Shown here: piece after piece, positions 56,781 to 64,000 of the stretch
Layout of the letters: every line of letters starts with the position of its first letter
Numbering within the stretch: the first letter of the stretch is position 1
Origin: Lunularia cruciata
Taxonomy: Eukaryota > Streptophyta > Marchantiopsida > Lunulariales > Lunulariaceae
Assembly: GCA_948567375.1 (NCBI GenBank)
Contig: OX419756.1
Location: 46,416,552-46,480,551, forward strand
DNA: 64,000 nt
Reading direction: 5' to 3'
Position numbers and translations under genes: made by a program
The notes under the pieces: model-generated
Databases searched by the model: none
What the model was told of the DNA's origin: nothing
Seen by the model: only the letters and a program-made list of their open reading frames with translations

Positions 56781-57472
56781 TGTAACACCCATTTGTGCAT
56801 GTGTGTGGTATTGTGATATTTAGCTTGGTATTACAAGTACTTAAGAGATATTATTTATATAGAGATAAAGGATGGTTCTATATTAGTCATGGTTAGCTAA
56901 AGTTAGTCATAGCTAAGATAGATGGGACCTTACTTTAGAGGAAGTAGAAAAGATGAGCACCACTATTTTGGATTTTAGTGTGTTGACTTGGTATTATTCC
57001 TAGGTGTTTGGCTTTGAGGAAAGAGTTGAGAACTCTTGGGCCCGCAAGCCTTTTTGTTTTGGATTCTTCTTTAGTCCAAGGATAGCCCATGTGAAGGAAT
57101 CCTTGACTTAGTGGTTGGGTCAAGATAAGACCACATGCTTAGGGGAATATGCCCATGTGAATGGATATTCCTTTCTACTTTTTGACTTTACTTGACTTTT
57201 AGTCTAGTAACTTGAGTTACTATGGTAATTAGTAACTTTGGTACGTAACTATTTCACAAGTATATAAACAAGGGGTGAGGAGGTACTCAACATCCTTTCA
57301 TTTGCAACTATCTCTCTCTCATTGAGTTCTCTAGTGAGCAATGTCTTGAGTCTTGGAGTGTTAGCCTTGGAGGAGTATGATGGAGTTGGGTTTCCTTGCC
57401 TTCTTAGTCCATGGTGCGCTACCATAATAGCCATCAGAGGTTCACCCTGAGTGAGAGACAGGCCGGCTCACA
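56781..57472 (+). mobile_element. Solo LTR of family D inside element C
   Basis: 692 bp, TGTAACACCC to CCGGCTCACA on the plus strand, opposite to D1. Flanked by GTAC (56777-56780 and 57473-57476). Removing it restores the text of A at 19616-19630 (CAGTACGTCTTCC). LTR-LTR recombination removed the internal part. Confidence 0.95.
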
Positions 57473-57476
57473 GTAC

Positions 57477-58480
57477 GTCTTCCACTCCTACTACAATTAC
57501 AGGGGATACTTGGGAGCCAGACCTTGGACCCAAGCTTACTAGAGAGGAAAGATAGAGGGTTTGGAGGTTCTTGAGGAGTCACACAAGTTGTTTTGCCTTT
57601 AGTATGAAGGATTTGGGTGCTCTGAAGGGACCTGGTATACGGATTGAGCTGACTAGCAACACACCAGTTTTCCGACATCCTTATCGATATAGTGAGATAG
57701 AGAGGACATTGATTCAGAGCCGGAGTAGTGACCTCTTTGAGGCTAGTTTGGTGGAAATTTCACATGGAGAGTATGCATCAGCAACAATGATGCCAGCCAA
57801 GAAGGATATGCATGGCAACTATACAGATAGGCGGATGTGTGGAGATTACCGTCCTATCAACCGACAGACCAGGGCTGATTGGTATGCCATGCCTACATCA
57901 AAGGGAGATTTTTGATGCGATTGGGCATGCAAAGGTCTTCAGTACTTTGGATCTTCGAGCGGGATATCATCAGTTGCCGATCAGGGAGGAGGATAAGTCC
58001 AAGACAACATTTTGGGCTATTGATCCTCACGGCAAGGATGTGTTATATCAGTGGAGGTTCTTACCATTTGGGTTGAAGAATGCTCCTGCTGAGTTCCAGA
58101 GGGTCATGGATAGGATCCTAGCTAGATTGGATTTTGCTCGGTGCTATATTGATGACATTTTGGTTTATAGCACTATTGTGGAGGAGCATGAGAGACAATT
58201 ATTGGAGGTGTTTGAGAGGTTGAGATCTCATGGACTCAAACTACATCTTGGGAAGTGTAGGTTCTTCCACAAGCAGGTTGAGTGTTTGGGTCACACTATC
58301 TACCCCGGAGGACTTGGTGTCCAACAGACCAAGGTGGAGGCTATTGCACGTATTTCTCGGCCTACGGATGTGAGCAGAGTGCGAGCATTCCTTGGGTTGG
58401 TGAACTTCTATTGCCACTATGTTAGAGGATTTAGTGCCATTGCCAAGGCCTTGACGAGGCTGACCAAGCTTACACAGGAG
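57477..58480 (+). pseudogene. Element C reverse transcriptase
   Basis: Nearly intact. MCGDYRPINRQT, LDLRAGYHQL, FGLKNAPAEFQRVMD and YIDD (58145-58156) are all present. One extra G near 57902 (AAAGGGAG versus GAAGGAG in A) shifts the frame between 57915 and the longer open piece 57812-58852, which runs on through RNase H. Confidence 0.88.
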
Positions 58481-59290
58481 TGGTGTTGGGGAGATGAGCA
58501 AGAGAGGGCTTTTGTAGAGCTCAAGGAGAGGTTGACATCTGCTCCTATTTTGAGGAGACCAATCAGGGGACGACCATTTCAGGTTCACACTGATTGGAGT
58601 ATGTTGGGACTTGGAGCGGTGCTCACCCAGCATGATGATGAGGAGAAGGAGTTTGTGGTGGCCTATGCTAGTCGCTCCAACAATTCAGCGGAGGCAAAGT
58701 ATAGTTCATATGAGGGAGAGTGGTTGGCAGCAGTTTGGGCAGTAGCACATTTCCAATGTTACCTATTTGGTAACCTCTTCACTCTCATCATTGATCATCA
58801 GCCGCTGAAGTGGTTGATGGAGTCCGACAAGCTTTCAAGGAAGCTTGCATGATGGGCTCTGATTTTACAAGAGTATGATTTCACGGTTGTTCATAGACCT
58901 GGAGTGGTGAACCGTGATGCAGATGGGTTGAGTAGAAACCCATGTCCCAGCCAGCAAGATCAGACCGGAGCACGTTGGCATGGTGAGACAAATGAGGAGA
59001 TGGTGCCAAGTTGGCATGCATTGGCCTTTCTGTGTACATTTGCAGAGACTTTGGTGGTATCTCTCTCAGCGCATGCAGGAGGAGTTATTGAGGTCACAGA
59101 TCCAGAGAGTGAAGATATCAGTACAGTTCAGCAAGACATTCATGATGATGTCTTAGTGATGGACTATCTTCACATTGGTGTTGTGGGTGGCATAGTTGGG
59201 GCCAAGGAGAGAGACCGTGTTCTTCAGCGAGCCAGACGGTGCAGATTGGAGGGTAGACATCTTTTGCGTGTATGGGAGGATGGTAGAGTG
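58481..59290 (+). pseudogene. Element C RNase H and connection region
   Basis: FQVHTDWSMLGLGAVL, SSYEGEWLAAVWAV and IDHQPLKWLMESDK supply the catalytic residues. Open with RT to a TGA at 58850, where A has CGA. The frame resumes to 59293. Confidence 0.85.
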
Positions 59291-60333
59291 TGAGTAGTAC
59301 CACTTCCATCTCAGAGACCACAGTTGGTCCGTCATGCTCATGAGGAGCTAGTACATTTTGGAGTAAAGCGTACATATAGCTTACTCCAGAGTCATTATTG
59401 GTGGCGCGGTATGCAGACCAAGGTACAGCAGTTTGTTGCCAGATGTGTGGTTTATGACTGAGTTAGAGCATCATTCAATGCTCCTACGCCATAGTTACAC
59501 CCATTACCTATCATGGGATTGGGTTACCGTTGGAGTTTGGACTTCACCGGACCTTTACCGCTAACTGTGAGACATCATCGGTATGTTTTGGTGATGGTGG
59601 AGCACTTCTCCAAGTGGATTGAGTTTGTGGCACTTCCTTACAAGTCTAGTGAAGGGATAGCTTACTCGTTCCTGGATCAAGTTCTTAGTCATTTTGGTGC
59701 ACCAGTTGAGGTTTTGATTGATCAGGGTATAGAGTTCTTGGGAGAGTTTCAGGTCTTGTGTGACAAGGCTTTGATTGATCATCATACTACATCCCGAGAT
59801 CACCTTGAGGCAGATGGCTTAGTAGAGAGAGTGGTTCAGACGGTGAAGAAAGGATTGCAAAAGTTAGGTTTGCAGAGAGGCCACTTGGGAGATTGGGATC
59901 TCCAATTACCTTGGTTGGCCATGGGCTATCGGTTCAACCGGCAAGCCTCCTTAGCATCCTTCTCTCCATACTTTCTACTCTATGGACAAGATCCCGATTT
60001 ACTTGCAGCCATTTGTTGAGATGCTACTGTAGTTTTGGACTTGGATGACCCCGATGTATGGATGAGCGCATGTTCTCAGCGGGCAGAGATCTTTTGGAGA
60101 GTGATGCCGATGGCCTTTGAGAACTTGGCGATTGCTCAGCATAGAGATAGTTTATGCTATGTGACCATTCGAGGAGGAGGTTATAGACCCTTGATCCGTC
60201 GATTTCATCCAAGCGACTATGTATATCTACAGCAGACAGCACCGACGACACTTGATGTTTCTACAGGCCACACTATCTTGAGAGTGCGCGTGGTTTTGCC
60301 ATCTGGAGTCCTTGTGTTAGAAGGACGTGATGG
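59291..60333 (+). pseudogene. Element C integrase and truncated post-integrase region
   Basis: HAHEELVHFGVKR replaces the histidine pattern of A (second His region changed), and CVVYD shows loss of the second Cys of HHCC. The DDE core is open in 59513-60019: LDFTGPLPL, IDQGIEFLGEF (second Asp), HLEADGLVERVVQT (Glu). The post-integrase part 60035-60333 contains HPSDYVYLQQT and ends at the junction with element E, so the PHD finger is absent. Confidence 0.85.
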
Positions 60334-61500
60334 ATACATTTGCAAGTTGCTTCTTACCTTCCACGTAGGTGATTGTCATGTTGAATCATTGTCACCACTC
60401 TTCCCACCAAATTTGGTGACAAGATAGATCCTTTTGCATCTCAAGGTAGACTAGAGGTTTGTGGTCTATCTCTACTACAAATGCCTTCTTGCATAGGTAG
60501 TGCTTCCAATGCTTGGTTGCTAGAACAATGGCCAGCTCTTCTTGTTCTGTGGTGTGTTAGTTGTGCTCTACCGGTAATAACTTTCAAGAGAAATATGCAA
60601 TTGAATGCCATCCATCATGCCACTATGCTCCTATTGCTACGCCTGATGCATCTGTAGCCAACTTGATTGGACGTTTTGGGTCGTACCAATTCAAGATTGG
60701 TGCATGTAGCAAGGCGGCCTTCAATTCTTGAAAGGCCAAATCTTGTGCAATTCCCCATGTCCACTTCTTCCCCTTGCCAAGTAGTGCCGTTAAAGGCTAT
60801 GCAACCTTGGAGAAGTCCTTGAAAAATCTATGATAGAATCTCGTCAACCCCAAGAAGCTCTTAAGTTGAGTCTGATCTTCTGGGGCACTCCATTTTTGAA
60901 TGACCTCTATTTTATCTGTCAATACTTGAATGCACTCTGCACTTACTCTATGCCCTAAGTAGTCTACTTCAGACTTGCCAAACTCACACTTTGAAATTTT
61001 GGCGTACAACTGATTCTGTCTTAGAATCTAGAGGACCTCTCGTAGATGTTGTTTGTGTTCTGTCATCGTGCTACTATATACTAAGATATCATCCAAGAAG
61101 ACGATAACAGACTTATCCAAGTATGGATGAAATATGTAATTCATTAGACTCATGAAAGTGGTAGGTGCATTGGTGAGGCCAAAAGGTATCACAAGATACT
61201 CAAAGTGGCCATACTTGGTTCAAAAGGCAGTTTTGTAAACATCCTCCTCTGCAATTCGGATTTGATTGTAACCACTCCGCAAGTCCAGTTTGGTGAAGTA
61301 TCTTGCTCCATGGAGTTGATCAAACAGGTCATCCAAGCGAGGTAAGGGGTATTTGTTCTTCACTGTTTGTTGATTGAGACCCCGATAGTCAATGCACATG
61401 CGCATTATACCATCCTTCTTCTTCACAAACAAGATAGGGGCCCCATATGGTGATATGCTAGATTGGATGAACCCTTTCTACAGCATCTCCTCAATTTGAG
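60334..61500 (-). pseudogene. Element E reverse transcriptase and RNase H
   Basis: [44 protein letters not shown] and a FLDD catalytic box near 61088-61099. Then CEFGKSEVDYLGHRVS. RNase H: TDASGVAIGA near 60640 and EEELAIV-type text near 60530. Stops at about 61217 and 61012 and in RNase H show decay. Confidence 0.82.
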
Positions 61501-61816
61501 TCTTACACTCCTCCAACTCATGAGGTGATAAGCAATATGGGGCCTTACAAGGAGGTGTCTTCACCGGGAGTGTCTCTATTTTGTGATCTACTCACCTTTT
61601 TGGTGGTAATATTGAGGGTAGATCATTGGGAGAGACATCTTGAAACTCATCCACCACATTCTTCAATTTCTAAGGAATTTGTCCATCAAGTTGTGCACTC
61701 TGGACTTCTCTTATTAGACCCATAAAACATCTATCGGTCTTACAGACAGTTGCCGTCCCTACGACATATAGAGGTAGTTTCTGCCTGTGTGATTTTTCTT
61801 TAACCCCAATGATTGA
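61501..61816 (-). other. Element E protease-to-RT linker
   Basis: Eroded text joining protease to RT on the minus strand. Short pieces such as ELEECKTQIEEML-like coding can be made out near 61500. No separate gene. Confidence 0.5.
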
Positions 61817-62528
61817 CTATTGGTGGGTTCTCACTACTTTCTCCCTCCAATCCACCATAGGGTTGTACTGCTCCATCCATGGCATGCCTAAAATTGCATC
61901 ATAACGAGCTAATTGTATCACTCGCCACTCAATTGCTTCTAGATATTCTCCTACAGAGAGGATTACCCGTCTAGGTAATGATTCAATCCTCTCTATTTGC
62001 CCATTTGGTAACTCTACTTCTTCATTGCCATCTCGCTCTGGATCCATTCCCAATCTTATTGCAACAGAGCAAGACAAGAAATTCTCTATTGCTCTAGAAT
62101 CTAATAATACTCTCACTTGATTACCTTCTAGGATTCCATTCACGACAATCAATTGTGAGGTTGCCTTTCGGGATCTTTGTGCATTATTCTTCTTCCTTCC
62201 CTCGCTTTTCTACTTCCTTATTGAGCCAGTAAGGCCGCAAGGTACCTTAATTGGCAATCTTCGTTTTCCAAAGTGATTTCCACCTCCTCCTCTTCAATGT
62301 GCCTCTCCATTTTATTTAAAGATTGCCTGTACAAAGGCCGAGGGCCTCTAGGGAAACAAGTGCGACAATTGGTAGATATGTACCTAATACGGCCACAATT
62401 GTAACAACGGTGTTGTTCTCCTCGTGGGACTCCATCTCTTTGTTCTTCTACCCGTCCCCGCTCCCCTTGAAGTGGTCGTGCTCCTCGATCCCGGAATCAA
62501 AGGTTGCCCAATTCCATTGGTACTGGTC
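61817..62528 (-). pseudogene. Element E gag end and protease
   Basis: The zinc knuckle survives as CYNCGRIRYISTNC (about 62420-62379). Tyr stands where the His ligand belongs. Protease is open 62152-61817, with LLDSRAIENFLS in place of LLDSGA, so the active site is changed. It also shows YDAILGMPWM typical of retropepsins. Confidence 0.75.
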
Positions 62529-63219
62529 TGTGAGCCGGCTTGTCTCTCACTCAGGATGAACCTCTGATGGCTATTATGGTAGCGCACCATGGACTAAGAA
62601 GGCAAGGAACCCCAACTCCATCATACTCCTCCAAGGCTAACACTCCAAGACTCAAGACATTGCTCACTAGAGAACTCAATGAGAGAGAGATAGTTGCAAA
62701 TGAAAGGATGTTGAGTACCTCCTCACCCCTTGTTTATATACTTGTGAAATAGTTACGTACCAAAGTTACTAATTACCATAGTAACTCAAGTTACTAGACT
62801 AAAAGTCAAGTAAAGTCAAAAAGTAGAAAGGAATATCCATTCACATGGGCATATTCTCCTAAGCATGTGGTCTTATCTTGACCCAACCACTAAGTCAAGG
62901 ATTCCTTCACATGGGCTATCCTTGGAATAAAGAAGAATCCAAAACAAAAAGGTTTGTGGGCCCAAGAGTTCTCAACTCTTTCCTCAAAGCCAAACACCTA
63001 GGAATAATGCCGAGTCAACACACTAAAATCCAAAATAGTGGTGCTCATCTTTTCTACTTCCTCTAAAGTAAGGTCCACTCTATCTTAGCTATGACTAACT
63101 TTAGCTAACCATGACTAATATAGAAACCATCCTTTATCTCTATAAATAATATCTCTTAAGTACTTGTAATACCAAGCTAAATATCACAATACCACACACA
63201 TGCACAAATGGGTGTTACA
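62529..63219 (-). repeat. 3' LTR of D2
   Basis: TGTAACACCC...CGGCTCACA in element orientation. It differs from the D1 LTRs at about ten places seen by eye, for example the short deletion in the TATATAAATAATATC block near 63140. Confidence 0.93.
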
Positions 63220-64000
63220 TTTACCCCCGGACTAAGTTTTCACTTTGTCCTCAAAGTGAAGGTCTCTCTACCTTCTATGGTACATCTTCAACTTATCATG
63301 GTTAATCCTATCAAAGTGTCTTCCTCCCAACTCCTTGAGATCATAGGTGTAATTGCTCCACACCTTCTCTACTATGAAAGGTCCAAAGTACTTAGGTAAA
63401 AACTTCTTTTGCACTCTCTTGATCGAATGGAATCAAAGAACATTACCCAATCACCTTCTTTGAAAGGCTCTACCTTCTTCTTGCCTTACCTCTTATCATA
63501 GCTCTCCTTTTGTTTCCTTTGGCCTTGCTCCACTCGAACTATAGCAACTGCTCTTGCCTCTTCCAACTCCATGAGTTGTTCCTTCCTTGACTTCTCTGCA
63601 TCACCTCCTTGTGCTTTCTTCAATCTCCTATGAATGCTTTGGAAGGTAGGAAGATCAAAGTGAATAGGTAAGGTAGACTCAATAGCATACACCAATTGAA
63701 ATGGAGAATATCCGGTGGAAGTCTTCATGGTTGTCCTATACTCCCACAAAACTGCATGAATCCTCTTGTCCCAATGATGTTTAGCCCCCTCCATTTCTGC
63801 ATCTTTGGCCAACATCATGCACAAGGTCTGATTGGTTCTCTCTGCCAAGCCATTGGAATTTGGCTTACAGGATGTAGTTACTCTATGTGTGATAGAGAAA
63901 TGTCATAGCATGGCTGTAGTAATGCTTCCTGTAAACTCTCCTCCTCTATCAAAAACCAACTCCAAAGGGCATCCAAACCTAGTGATAATGCGTTCATAAA
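63220..64000 (-). pseudogene. D2 integrase C-terminal region
   Basis: The same in-frame TGA as D1 occurs at 63903-63905. Downstream, 63848-63486 is open and carries LAERTNQT, VLWEYRTTMKTSTGYSPFQL and a Lys/Gln-rich tail, ending at a TAA (Gln in D1). A 1-nt deletion near 63422 relative to D1 shifts the last part. So D1 and D2 share one stop and each has private lesions. Confidence 0.85.

Larger units (their letters stand above)
43974..60333 (+). mobile_element. Element C: DNA-methyltransferase gypsy element, close relative of A, with two nested D insertions
   Basis: Starts TGTCACGCC (unit L, 43974-44424). After a leader, the text is interrupted by D1 (45812-53640) and resumes in register with element A. 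The solo D LTR (56781-57472) splits the spacer before RT. Coding order equals that of A. The text stops matching A after GGACGTGATGG at 60333, before the PHD finger and 3' end, where element E begins. About 1.05 kb of gag is missing at 53880. Confidence 0.9.
60334..62528 (-). mobile_element. Element E: partial Ty3/gypsy element, both ends lost
   Basis: Minus-strand gag end, protease, RT and RNase H are present without LTRs. The left edge abuts element C in mid text, and the right edge is cut by the D2 LTR. RT text ([20 protein letters not shown]) is of the common plant chromovirus-like type and unlike A, C or D. Confidence 0.85.
62529..64000 (-). mobile_element. Element D2: second copy of family D, cut by window end
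   Basis: The 3' LTR (62529-63219, 691 bp) is followed by a polypurine tract and the integrase end, same orientation as D1. It sits inside gag of element E. The left flank is GGTC rather than GTAC. The 5' half lies beyond the window. Confidence 0.93.

Overview
This window is nuclear DNA of a land plant or close streptophyte relative. The signs are a multi-exon gene of the plant sugar-phosphate/phosphate translocator family with GT-AG introns, plus several plant-type LTR retrotransposons with TG...CA ends, tRNA primer sites and target duplications. The protein and introns do not let me decide between bryophyte, lycophyte, fern or seed plant. No sign of prokaryotic, organellar or CRISPR sequence was seen.

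Layout. 1-1280 (minus strand) holds the first three exons of the translocator gene, the third cut by the window edge. 1281-3486 is GC-rich promoter/5'UTR-like DNA, and 3487-3749 may be an exon of a divergent unknown gene. 3750-11699 is AT-rich and gene-poor. From 11.7 kb on, nearly everything is nested retroelements. A coiled-coil ORF 'H' is split by a solo LTR of family F (11745-12167) and by Ty3/gypsy element A (13689-23552). Element B (25502-38135) is an old, AT-eroded relative of A. It carries three copies of repeat family G and one TIR element. After AT-rich DNA (38136-42572) comes F2 (5' LTR, PBS, gag start), interrupted by element C (43974-60333), a close relative of A. C is itself interrupted by the young gypsy element D1 (45812-53640) and a solo D LTR (56781-57472). 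At the right end, element E (minus strand) abuts C and is interrupted by D2, which runs off the window.

The most interesting system is family A/B/C. Its polyprotein order reads gag with zinc knuckles, protease, a cytosine-C5 DNA methyltransferase domain (motifs I, IV with PCQ, VI with EN, VIII, X), reverse transcriptase, RNase H, integrase, and then a PHD-type zinc finger at the C-terminus. So the retrotransposon carried both a DNA-methylation writer and a possible chromatin reader. All three copies are now broken, mostly by C-to-T type changes. The termini are also odd: the 3' end reads X-LTR-X while the 5' end has only LTR, the same in A and B.

Second in interest is family F, whose LTRs carry arrays of perfect heat-shock-element-type GAA/TTC units just upstream of a TATA box. 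Third is family D. It is very young (two differences seen between the 692-bp LTRs of D1), carries an extra zinc-knuckle ORF ahead of gag-pol, shares the same in-frame TGA inside integrase in two copies, and twice landed at GTAC.

All coordinates and similarities come from reading by eye. No alignment or database search was run.
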